Source: Paenibacillus faecis
Lineage (GTDB): Bacteria > Bacillota > Bacilli > Paenibacillales > Paenibacillaceae
Assembly (NCBI RefSeq): GCF_008084145.1
Contig: NZ_VSDO01000006.1
Span: 219,190-283,189 of the forward strand
Reading direction: 5' to 3'
DNA length: 64,000 nt
The notes under the pieces: generated by a model
What the model was told of the DNA's origin: nothing
The model's database searches: none
What the model saw: only the letters and a program-made list of their open reading frames with translations
Made by a program: the position numbers and the translations under genes
Shown: piece after piece, positions 21,669 through 30,500 of the stretch
Numbering within the stretch: position 1 is the stretch's first letter
How the letters are laid out: each line of letters opens with the position of its first letter

Positions 21669-21857
21669 TCACCAGCGCTCCTTTCGTTCGCCTGCTCCCT
21701 TCGCCAACTATAGGCTTAAGGAAAAGATGTGTGATGCTCCTAATCGTCATTTATTATTTGATATTGCTCTTCGCATTATCACACAAAATTGAAAAAGGGT
21801 CCCCGGGGACACCAGAGACCGGAAAACGGTTATTTCATTCGGTATCGTACGTTTGAT

Positions 21858-23489
21858 TTAATACGGGTCAGCTTTATGGCTTTGCTTGACTGCTTCCTCC
21901 GCCGCCTTGGTCGCCGCACGTGGCCCTTGGCCAAATTTCGATTGACCCGCTTCTCGACCGGGAACTTGGTGCTCTCTCTTCATTTCTTCAGTTATCTTAG
22001 CGATACCCTCCTTCACCCGACGACCATAATCTTCATCGGCTTGGGTAAAGTGATGGATCATCGCCTCCTGAATTCGTTGATCGCAAACCGCAAGGGCTTC
22101 CGATAAGTTTTTAATCAATTCATTACGTTCCCAATCTTCAAAACTGCGATAGGTATGACCGGCTTGGCCGTAGTTGTTGGGACGGTCGATCGGAGCGCTC
22201 ATGACCGCCGCGTGATACATCGGTTGATGCGGTATCCGATCTTCTTTGCTCGCCTCTTGATATCCTCCCACCATGGAAGGCTCATAGTTGATATGCGGGT
22301 TTTCACCGGACTCCTTAGGGTCCCGAATATCCATTTGCCCGCGATGCTGGTTCGTGCGTACAGGTACTTTCGGCGCATTTACCGGCAGCTTCAGGTAGTT
22401 TGCGCCAATACGGTAACGCTGCGTATCGGAGTATGAGAAGGTGCGCCCCTGCAGCATTTTATCGTCCGAAAAATCCATCCCGTCGACAAGAACCCCCGTA
22501 CCGAAAGCGGCTTGCTCAATCTCCGCGTGAAAATCGACAGGATTCCGGTTCAACACCATACGACCCACCGGCAACCAGGGGAACTTGTCCTCCGGCCACA
22601 GTTTGGTATCGTCAAGAGGATCAAAATCCAGCTCAGAATGGTAATCATCTTCCATTATCTGGACAAAAAGCTCCCATTCCGGATATTCTCCCCGCTCAAT
22701 GGCCTCATATAAATCTTGCGTCGCATGCCCCACGTTCTTGGCTTGAATGCTTGCGGCCTCTTCTTGCGTTAAATTGCGAATTCCCTGTTTGGGCTCCCAG
22801 TGATACTTCACCAACACCGCGTCGCCCTTGTCATTTACCCATTTGTAGGTGTTAACGCCAGAACCTTGCATGTGCCGGTATGTTGCCGGGATCCCCCAAG
22901 GTGAGAAAAGAAAAGTGATCATATGCGTGGCTTCAGGCGTACGGGAAACGAAATCAAACATACGCTGGGGGTTGGGCACATTCGAAGCCGGATCCGCTTT
23001 AAACGCGTGAATCATATCCGGGAATTTCATCGCATCGCGAATAAAGAAAATCTTCAGATTGTTTCCAACGAGATCCCAGTTCCCGTCTTCCGTATACATT
23101 TTCACGGCAAACCCCCGTGGGTCCCGCGCGGTTTCCGGGGAGTCCTTCGCTCCTGCGACGGTGGAAAACCGGACCATGAGAGGCGTCCTCTTCCCTGCGC
23201 CCGAAAAAACTTTGGCACGCGTATATTTCTCGACCGGTTCATCCCCTACTTTTCCGTAAGTTTCGAAATATCCAAACGCCCCGGTTCCGCGGGCATGTAC
23301 CACACGCTCGGGGATCTCCTCCCGATCAAAATGGGAGATTTTTTCTATGAAGTGGTAATTTTCAAGTGTGGCGGGACCGCGATTCCCGACAGTACGAATA
23401 TTTTGGTTATCCGTCACGGGATGACCCTGCCGAGTTGTTAATGTTTCGCGTTTTACATCTTGCTCATTTGAAGAATTTCCTTCAGCCAA
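21858..23489 (-). CDS. Heme catalase
   Basis: 543 residues from TTG 23489, seven bases after GGGAGGA; upstream in-frame codons lack an RBS. The catalytic His lies in [15 protein letters not shown], the Asn site region is [20 protein letters not shown], and the proximal heme Tyr is in [17 protein letters not shown]. It belongs to the clade of small-subunit or KatA-type monofunctional catalases, decomposing hydrogen peroxide in the cytosol. No PerR box could be seen in the 100 bp upstream. The C-terminal extension is Lys/Gln rich. Confidence 0.93.
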   Translation of the reverse strand: MAEGNSSNEQDVKRETLTTRQGHPVTDNQNIRTVGNRGPATLENYHFIEKISHFDREEIPERVVHARGTGAFGYFETYGKVGDEPVEKYTRAKVFSGAGKRTPLMVRFSTVAGAKDSPETARDPRGFAVKMYTEDGNWDLVGNNLKIFFIRDAMKFPDMIHAFKADPASNVPNPQRMFDFVSRTPEATHMITFLFSPWGIPATYRHMQGSGVNTYKWVNDKGDAVLVKYHWEPKQGIRNLTQEEAASIQAKNVGHATQDLYEAIERGEYPEWELFVQIMEDDYHSELDFDPLDDTKLWPEDKFPWLPVGRMVLNRNPVDFHAEIEQAAFGTGVLVDGMDFSDDKMLQGRTFSYSDTQRYRIGANYLKLPVNAPKVPVRTNQHRGQMDIRDPKESGENPHINYEPSMVGGYQEASKEDRIPHQPMYHAAVMSAPIDRPNNYGQAGHTYRSFEDWERNELIKNLSEALAVCDQRIQEAMIHHFTQADEDYGRRVKEGIAKITEEMKREHQVPGREAGQSKFGQGPRAATKAAEEAVKQSHKADPY

Positions 23490-23634
23490 TGTAAATTCCT
23501 CCCTATAAGGTGTTTTACCTATTTTGCCCAATAAGCAGCGTCATCATAAGTACACCATCGGCAGCGCTCCCGATCAAAAGAAACGCGACAACCGGGGAAT
23601 GGCTGGTGCTCTTCTTTTTTACATTTTAAGTATA

Positions 23635-24783
23635 TCAGTTAATAATGACCTTCACTTTGCCATTAACGAATGCGACGGTATCGAAATTGGCGTATACCCA
23701 GGTTTCGATGGTTTTGCCGTCCGCCTGAGTCGCACTTTTACCAGCGGGCTCTCCCCAGGAAAGGAGCACCTGCTCTTTCGTCATGCCTAGAGCGATATGC
23801 CCTGCTTTAATTTGGTTCCAGACGGAAGAGGACCATTGATACTTCTTATAGGGATCAAAATTAAAGAAGGCCGTTCTGTTACTGAGCAACTCCGCTACAT
23901 GACCAGAGGTCATAGAGTAGCTTTTCAGCGTTTTGCCGGTTGCGGTTTTAAATACGATGACGAAACTTCCTGTATCATCGGGCAGAATATCCGTAACCGT
24001 TACTTTCATAATACGGTCCCACCCTTGGAAATAATTAACCCAATAGCTTTTCCCGACATAATTAGCCAAACTGCCCTGCATCGCTTTCTTGACCAAAGCG
24101 GCCGTTTCTGTCGATACAACCGTCATATTGGCAGACCCAATAAAGGGGATCGGTTTGCCGTTGTCATCAAAATCGAAAGTATGATAAAGTACTACCTTGC
24201 CGTTGTTATAGAGCAGTGCAGCGCGTCCATCATAAACGGCAATGGCCGTCACGGCTGACGGATCGGGTACCGTTCCGACCTTGTGGAACACGTACGCTTG
24301 GTATGAATCTTGAAAGTAAAGTTCCCCACTCGACGACAAAGCCGCAAAAAAACGATCTCCGTAACCGATATGCTCGATATTCTCGAGGCCTTTCATTTTG
24401 CCCTTGCTGGTCCAGACCGTTCCATCCTCTTTTAGCCAATAATAGCCCGCGACCTGCTTTAGTCCCGTTTGACCTTCCACCGCGCGTGGACTGAGGCCCA
24501 TATCCCATTCGATCAGCTTACCGTCCCGGGTAACCCCCAAACCGGCATACCTGGAAGTCTCGGAAATCGAAGCGACATTACCGGGGGTCAGCACCTTCCC
24601 TTTTCCATCAATCATCAAAGTCCACATGCTGCCATCATCCATCAGAATGGCATTGTCGTATGCAATATCTTTGATTCGCTGCCCTCCTTCAGTTGCCGCA
24701 TCGGCCATATCCGGTCCCCAGATGCTCTGCCCTAAAACCAGCATTAAGCCGATCGTCAGGATAACATGTAATGCTTTTCTCAT
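23635..24783 (-). CDS. Secreted protein with RCC1-like repeats and a BamE/SmpA-like end
   Basis: 382 residues. The signal peptide is MRKALHVILTIGLMLVLGQS. About residues 40-215 contain degenerate beta-propeller-like units built on 'DGSMWTL / DGKLIEW / DGTVWTS / SGELYFQ' motifs resembling RCC1 or SBBP repeats. The last 60 residues (IALGMTKEQVLLSWGEPAG and ETWVYANFDTVAFVNGKV) match the small-outer-membrane-protein-A-like fold found in many Bacillota secreted proteins. No function is known. Start ATG 24783 after GAGAGAGGG; upstream ATG 24801 is less well placed. Confidence 0.7.
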   Translation of the reverse strand: MRKALHVILTIGLMLVLGQSIWGPDMADAATEGGQRIKDIAYDNAILMDDGSMWTLMIDGKGKVLTPGNVASISETSRYAGLGVTRDGKLIEWDMGLSPRAVEGQTGLKQVAGYYWLKEDGTVWTSKGKMKGLENIEHIGYGDRFFAALSSSGELYFQDSYQAYVFHKVGTVPDPSAVTAIAVYDGRAALLYNNGKVVLYHTFDFDDNGKPIPFIGSANMTVVSTETAALVKKAMQGSLANYVGKSYWVNYFQGWDRIMKVTVTDILPDDTGSFVIVFKTATGKTLKSYSMTSGHVAELLSNRTAFFNFDPYKKYQWSSSVWNQIKAGHIALGMTKEQVLLSWGEPAGKSATQADGKTIETWVYANFDTVAFVNGKVKVIIN

Positions 24784-24930
24784 CTTTTGTCCCTCTCTCA
24801 ATTGAACTTTTCACGGCCTTATAGATTCCCCCAAAAATAGACATAATTCCTTCTCTGTCGGGTAAGGAAAATTGGTCGGATAAATGCCATCAACCCTAAG
24901 CCCGATTCGAAATCTGACGCTAAAGAAAAA

Positions 24931-24955
24931 AGCCGCGTTTCCGCGACTTTGCTAG
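24931..24955 (-). terminator. Leftward intrinsic terminator
   Basis: On the minus strand AGTCGCG and CGCGGCT pair (one G-U) around AAA, followed by six T. It probably served the DinB gene or its former neighbour before the transposase fragment was inserted between them. Confidence 0.55.
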
Positions 24956-24974
24956 GGTGTGATCGAATGCTTTT

Positions 24975-25240
24975 TTAATAAAATGGCTTTGCTAAACTTT
25001 GTTGTTGATATTCGATAGCGCATGTCACCTTGTTTTATTGGCGGCATAAGATTCTCTCTGCTTTAAAGCAGATTCCAACCGATGCGTTTCAAGATACTGT
25101 TGAAATGGACGTGACTTATTTCTTGTTCTCTGAAAAAGGTAGACGTAACATCACCGAACGCAAGCCAAGTAACGTGGAGGTAAAGCTAATTATCGTGGTA
25201 TAAGCCACGATCAAGTGTGCGTACTGGTTACCAAACTTCG
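24975..25240 (+). pseudogene. IS1595-family (ISXO2-like) transposase remnant
   Basis: Not open in one frame, but joining frames gives HVTLFYWRHKILSALKQIP, then VEMDVTYFLFSEKGRRNITE, and after a one-base loss near 25170, RGGKANYRGISHDQVCVLV. FYWRHKIL, the EMDxTYF segment carrying the first Asp of the DDE triad, and RGISxDQVCVLV are diagnostic of the IS1595 family. The Glu usually following that Asp is Val here. The zinc-ribbon N-terminus and the C-terminal third are gone, and no terminal inverted repeats were recognised. An inactive relic. Confidence 0.82.
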
Positions 25241-25274
25241 GATTTCTGCTTATTCTTGGTAAGCTAACTGGCAG

Positions 25275-25721
25275 TTATGTACTAAAAATTTGTTCGAGAT
25301 GGTGTTCCAAGTGCTCAACATAGTCTTTTATAAGCCACTCTAACGTAACAAGTTTTTCTTCACCAATGTCGCATAAATACAGCAACTTGTCTTCAGGAAT
25401 GTTTGCAATGACTTCAGCCACTTGCTTATTCAACATAACCCATAGAGCCAAAATATGATCAATACTTAGGTTTTGGTAGTTCATGAGTTCCACCCAATGA
25501 TTCTGGGCGTATTTTAACACTGAGTAAGGTTGAGATTCATATTGAGAACGCACAAATCGTTGTAAATTAGTAAGTGCGGAGTCACACAGATGCCCTAATA
25601 TTTCCTTTTTTGACCAACTGTTTGGTCGGGTTCGAATAGAAAAATCGAGTTCAGAATAAGTATGGATTCTGGATGGAACATCCGTAATCCTAAAATTAAG
25701 ATGTTGTAAGATAGCTTCCAT
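25275..25721 (-). CDS. DinB family protein
   Basis: 148 residues from ATG 25721, preceded by GGAGGAAAT. The four-helix-bundle DinB/YfiT fold is indicated by WSKKEILGHLCDSALTNLQRF (first metal His region) and the C-terminal IKDYVEHLEHHLEQIF, which supplies further metal-binding His. Family members include metal-dependent thiol S-transferases (bacillithiol, mycothiol); the present substrate is unknown. It is flanked by relics on both sides, in a degraded neighbourhood. Confidence 0.83.
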   Translation of the reverse strand: MEAILQHLNFRITDVPSRIHTYSELDFSIRTRPNSWSKKEILGHLCDSALTNLQRFVRSQYESQPYSVLKYAQNHWVELMNYQNLSIDHILALWVMLNKQVAEVIANIPEDKLLYLCDIGEEKLVTLEWLIKDYVEHLEHHLEQIFST

Positions 25722-25794
25722 GGTATTTCCTCCAATTTGTTTTATAGATTGTACCAACACTGATTAAGCTTGCTTTCAGGTTCTTCACCGTTTT

Positions 25795-26257
25795 TTATAT
25801 GGTTCTGTTTTTTAAAGCAGCTATTAAGTCATTTTCATTGACAATCCCGCCACGAGCCGTATTGATAAAAAGTGCGGTATTCTTCATCTTTTTGAATACT
25901 TCTTGATCAATCAGCTGTTTGGTTTGCGGATTCAGTGACGCATGTACAGTGACTACATCTGATGCACTTACAAGATTATCGAAATCCGTCATTTGAACAT
26001 AGCTGTCAGGTTGTACACCGGCTTGTCTAGCATGAACCAGCACATTCATATCAAAAACCATGAAACTATCCAGGTAGGGTATGTTTTTATAATAAGACAA
26101 CATCAGCGCCATCACATGCTCGGCCACTGCCTGCGCATTCACTCCTGCAGCATTGGCTGCCCAAATACCGAGTTGCGTGCATGCATCAATATCTACTTTA
26201 TCATACCCTGCACCCGTTTGTAATTGGTGTAAAATGGCCTACTATAAGAATTTTCAT
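25795..26257 (-). pseudogene. D-2-hydroxyacid dehydrogenase (SerA-like) with internal and 3' deletions
   Basis: A good start remains: GGGAGGTGG followed by ATG 26257, encoding MKILIVGHF. Then, after a deletion that also shifts frame, LQTGAGYDKVDIDACTQLGI resumes, followed by NAAGVNAQAVAEHVMALML and the catalytic-domain Arg region FINTARGGIVNENDLIAALK, and the frame stops at 25795. Roughly 60 codons are missing near the N-terminus and about a third at the C-terminus, including the Glu and His of the active site. It cannot be functional. Confidence 0.8.
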
Positions 26258-26285
26258 GATGAAGCCACCTCCCATTTCTTTGCTC

Positions 26286-27209
26286 TTACTCCCAGAAATA
26301 TTTCATCTCTTTATAGCCGATATCCCACACTTTTTCATTTCCCTCCACGGTGATCTTAAGCTCGTCCGCCTGTTCGAAAAACCATTCGAAACGATTCGGC
26401 GCATGGCCTTGAATATCTGCGGAATTGGACAGGATTTGCTGACCGTCTACCACGACGCTTATACTTCCTTTAAAATTGCCTTGATCGGGAATTCCGTACT
26501 GCATAGAAAAATAAAGCTCCTTATTCTTCAACTTATAGGTGTAGGTTTTCGCTTCTTCTCCTTCGGCGCTGTATACATTGAATTGAGGCGTAATCTCTTG
26601 ACCGCCTATTTTAAAATGATAGGGTTTTGTGTTCTTCGCCGCATGACCGAGGCTATCGTCCAATTCGCTCAACGCCACAAACGGACCTTCTTGTTTGGTG
26701 AGAACCGAATCGATGGCGCTGCCGATTCCCCACACTCCGATCAGGAGGATGACGGTGGAAAGGCCTGTCACGGCAATTTTCCGCCACATGCCGGTTGCGC
26801 GTCTTCCCAATGCGTAAGCTCCGAACCCGATCGCCGCGCCGGATGAATTTTGCAAGACATCGTTAATATCGAAGCTGCCGAGCAAAGTAAACGCCTGTAT
26901 GGTTTCGATGACGAGAATCGACAGGATAAACCCGGCAAGGAATCGAACGAATCTAATCGGATAGAGCAAGGGAACCAGGATGCCGAAAGGGATGAATGCT
27001 GCGGTATTTCCAATACTTACAAGATCCATCAGGGTAGGGTGTAGGAGATCTGACGGATTCGGCAGCTTTAAGAAATTTTCGGGCAAAAAAATAAAAGTGT
27101 AGCTCGTCGCTTCGGAACTTGCCCGGTCGAACGCGAAAAACATACAATAAAGAACAAAACAGGTATAGAGTAGAGTTGCGGCTAAAATCGCCTTGCGTTG
27201 TTTCAACAA
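26286..27209 (-). CDS. VanZ family membrane protein with C-terminal extracytoplasmic domain
   Basis: 307 residues. The first 175 residues form a five-helix VanZ-like domain (NTAAFIPFGILVPLL, ETIQAFTLLGSFDINDVLQNSSGAAIGF). The remaining 130 residues are a soluble beta-rich domain (GGQEITPQFNVYS, SISVVVDGQQILSNSADIQ) that should lie outside the cell. VanZ is associated with teicoplanin resistance in enterococci, but most homologues have unknown roles. The start is TTG 27209 six bases after AGGAG. A small membrane-protein gene lies 24 bp upstream. Confidence 0.85.
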   Translation of the reverse strand: MLKQRKAILAATLLYTCFVLYCMFFAFDRASSEATSYTFIFLPENFLKLPNPSDLLHPTLMDLVSIGNTAAFIPFGILVPLLYPIRFVRFLAGFILSILVIETIQAFTLLGSFDINDVLQNSSGAAIGFGAYALGRRATGMWRKIAVTGLSTVILLIGVWGIGSAIDSVLTKQEGPFVALSELDDSLGHAAKNTKPYHFKIGGQEITPQFNVYSAEGEEAKTYTYKLKNKELYFSMQYGIPDQGNFKGSISVVVDGQQILSNSADIQGHAPNRFEWFFEQADELKITVEGNEKVWDIGYKEMKYFWE

Positions 27210-27233
27210 AATCAGCTCCTATTTTTTTCCCAC

Positions 27234-27365
27234 TCAGCTTCCTATAATCCGTCCAAAATAAGACACGGCCCATATCACTGCATAAAGTAACATAATCATC
27301 CAAGTCGCAAAGCTGATCCCTCGAATAAGTTTTTCATGCTTTGTTTTGTTATCTCTATCTTCCAT
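27234..27365 (-). CDS. Small single-helix membrane protein upstream of the VanZ gene
   Basis: 43 residues, beginning MEDRDNKTKHEKLIRG with one hydrophobic helix (FATWMIMLLYAVIWAVSYFG). ATG 27365 has GGAG about 12 bases upstream. It ends 24 bases before the VanZ start in the same direction, suggesting an operon. Charged N-terminus inside, helix in the membrane. Too short to identify; could be an accessory subunit. Confidence 0.55.
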   Translation of the reverse strand: MEDRDNKTKHEKLIRGISFATWMIMLLYAVIWAVSYFGRIIGS

Positions 27366-27448
27366 AAGACGTCAAGACTCCATTCATTATTAGCTTCGTT
27401 TTTTCTATAATATCCCTTCCCTGGGTATTCGTCTATCTTACAGAAGAA

Positions 27449-27484
27449 AGCCAACCGGTATTGGGTATACTGGTTGGCTTTTGT
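27449..27484 (-). terminator. Terminator after the 1760-residue SLH protein gene
   Basis: AAGCCAACC(A/G)GTAT arms form a stem of about 13 bp, with T-rich sequence on both sides; on the minus strand it follows the SLH gene stop by 23 bp. Confidence 0.75.
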
Positions 27485-27506
27485 TTAGCTTCTTACTGGC
27501 TATTTA

Positions 27507-30500
27507 CTACTCGTCCTCGGCAGCGATCTCCACGGTAACGTTCTTATGCACTCGCAGGTTCCGGGAGGCCGATTCGATATCGGGCGCAGCCCAGCTCGCT
27601 GGATGGACATCGGACCATCCGGACTCGCCGATCTCTTGGCGATCCAACAGCGGGCGCCCGAAGAGCCGGTTCAGTACAGCGATGGCTTCCGCGCGCGACA
27701 TCGTCTGGTTCGGACGGAATGAACCATCCTCGTATCCGAGCATGTACCCCGCCTCACGTACCGCGTAAATGGCGCCGGCCGCCCAATGACCTTGGGTATC
27801 GGTAAACGCCGCGTTTGTATTTGCAAGTTCAAGCCCTTGCAGTCTGGACGCAATGACCGCCATTTCCGCGCGGGTTACTCCAGCCTCCGGGCGGAACCGC
27901 CCCTCCAGATCGCCGGAAAGAATGCCCGCCCCGGTCAGTTGGAGAACCGCTTTCGCGGCCCAATGCGACGCCGCCAGATCGGAGTACGGATTTACGGCGC
28001 CTTCGCTGAATTCCGTTTGGACGGCGATCAACCTGGCCATCTCGGCGCGCGTCACGGATTCGGTAGGGTGGAATTTCCCGTCCGGATAACCGGAGATATA
28101 CCGTAAATAAGTTTTGTAGTCCGCTTCCGTAGAAATAATCGTGAATGTGCTAAATTTCCGGACGTCGATTTCAATGCCGATCGGATGCCCTGTTTCATCG
28201 TAAACCGGCTGTCCGAACTCGAGCTCTTTCTCCCCGTCGCTGTGATCGATGAACACCGCCAAACCGTTTAAGAAGTTCTTACGATCCTGGGCATCCTCGG
28301 GAAGATCAATACCTGTCAGCGGAAACATGACTTTCGTGGCCCGATTTGTGTAATTCGTTTCGATCGTCATCGGTTGACCGACGGCACGCGCGTTCCGGCC
28401 CCTGGCGTACTCCCGGAACTCCTGTGCCGACTCTACCCGATCTTGAACCGTTTCGGTTTCGGACGTTTTACGAATCGGGACGACCCGGAAATAAAGGTCT
28501 TTTCCATCATCGTTCAGTTGGCCTAACGTATCTAAAGGCAAACTGATCTTGGCACCGCCCGCCTCGATGGCTAGCCCCAATCTCCCTTCTTTAAGCTTCA
28601 AAAGAGCTTCCTTGGAAATGCTGACATTGACTTCATCGGCAGGCTGGCCGGGAATGTCGTCGACGACGATTCTTGCCGTGCCGGCGCCGGAGGCTGCGGC
28701 TTTTGCCACGATTTCGTCAGCCTTTGATTTTCCGAATGTCACCGAGTCTACAGCAACCCCGTTCTTCAGGGTACGGGTAATTTCGACCCGCGCAACATTC
28801 TCTTCACTCTCCCCTGCTACTACCTTGGCCTGACGGATTACCGGAGAGGGACTTGCCGGAGTAAGTTCATCCGGGGGATTGGAATTTGAGTTCGAATTTG
28901 AGTTCGAATTTGAGTTCGAATCCGAGGACGGATTCGAACCGGAACCGGAATCAGGCCTTGGTCCCGGCGTCGGAACCGGATCCGGTTTCGTGTCTGGAAT
29001 CGGCTCCGGCTTGTTTGGCATGGCCGCTCGCGTAATATCCACGTCATACATTTTAATAGCTCCGCCTGGGGCTGTGACGATGATGGTCACATAATTAACG
29101 CCGTCGGCCAGGGACAAGTTTCTCGAAGTTCCCGCCAGTCCGTTAATCGTTACCGTTGCCGCCGGATCTTCCAGGTAGGCCGAAACAGTGATGGAGCTTG
29201 TTTCACCTGGAACTTCCGCGGAGTAAGACGTTACGCCGGGTTCGAACAAAGGGGTCAGGGCTGCGGAACCGATCGACAAATCCACCAACTCGTCGGAAAT
29301 GACCTGGACCGTCCTGGTGGCTTCTGGGGCTGCATTTCCGCTGTCATCCTTTAAGTTGTATCGTAGAATATAAGATCCTATTACGCCGGAGTAAACATCC
29401 CCCGTTACGGTAACCCGATCCGTCAAATCACCGTCGACTTCGTCTTCAGCGGAATAGCCGGGTTCTACATATGGCTCACCCTTCAACAGATACATTAACG
29501 ATTCACCGGCTAAGGTAATAAAAGGCTGATCTTCATCCAATATATAAAAACTGGCTTCCGCCGTATACGTTTTCGGATCGTCATTTTCGCCGGTTCGGCC
29601 GTTATCGCTGACCGTATAATTGAATTTGGCCAGGCCGGAGAACCGGTCCGACGGTCTGAACTCGACGCGGCCGTTGGCCAGTTCGACCGATCCTCCTTCC
29701 ACCGCTTGAACGTCGGTAATCGTCAAGGACTGCCACTGCGTTTCATCAAGCGGGCCTGCCTCATCGTTAGCCGTAAGTTCGTTAAAGGTGAAATTGACTT
29801 GCTCGGTCCCTTTCTTGACCTTGCCTAATCGGTCGTCTTTTGCCACCGGCGCGTCATTGACTTCGGTTACATGGACGACCGCTTCCGCTGCATCGCTCAG
29901 CAATGCCCCGTTCCCATCCGCCGCCGCCTGGACCATGAAGCCGAATCCCGAGCTTCCATGGGCGTTTTCATTAGGCATAAACTTCAAGCCGTCGGCACCT
30001 TCCGAAACCGAGATGAACCCCCCGTCTTGGATCGGTGTTGAACCGTTATGCTGAAACAGCCTACCCCCGGTGATCCCGCTGATTTTGAAATGCGTTGCCG
30101 GCGATCCGCCGCCATTCGTCGGAATCATCACGAGACCGGTTGAATTCATGGTATCCTCTGCCGTCTCTGCCCCGGTAACTTGCGGACGATCGGTGAGCGG
30201 AGCTACGGTGATGAACGTAAGGGCCTGGCTTTCCAACCCGCCGTCATCCGCTACCCGATAACGGAACGAGGCAATATCCCGAAAACCCGGTTCAGGCGTG
30301 AACACCACATTGCCCGAGTCATCAAGACGCACATCTCCGCCGCGAACCTTTTCCACCGAAGTAATCCGCAGCGTTTGTCCAAACTCATTATCCGCTCCTT
30401 TGCTGTCGTTTTTGAGCAGTTCGGACGCAAGGATCGTATAGTCGCCCGAATTTTCCGGCACCGCTTCCAGATGATCGTCATCGACCGCCACCGGAGCGTC

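Larger units (their letters stand above)
24784..25274. other. Non-genic decay region between secreted protein and DinB genes
   Basis: Contains a minus-strand terminator-like hairpin (24931-24955) and a frame-broken transposase fragment (24975-25240). No intact ORF. Confidence 0.7.

Noticed and set aside
21798-21811. GTCCCCGGGGAC palindrome downstream of catalase as a terminator
   Set aside because: A perfect 12-bp palindrome with T-rich tail on the minus strand, but pairing leaves no room for a proper loop; a short stem is possible, yet evidence is too weak.
21669-21857. yybP-ykoY manganese riboswitch upstream of the TerC gene
   Set aside because: Expected because of the family, but the conserved loop sequences and paired architecture were not found in the leader.
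23490-23634. PerR box upstream of catalase
   Set aside because: No TTATAAT-N-ATTATAA-like dyad could be found in the interval.
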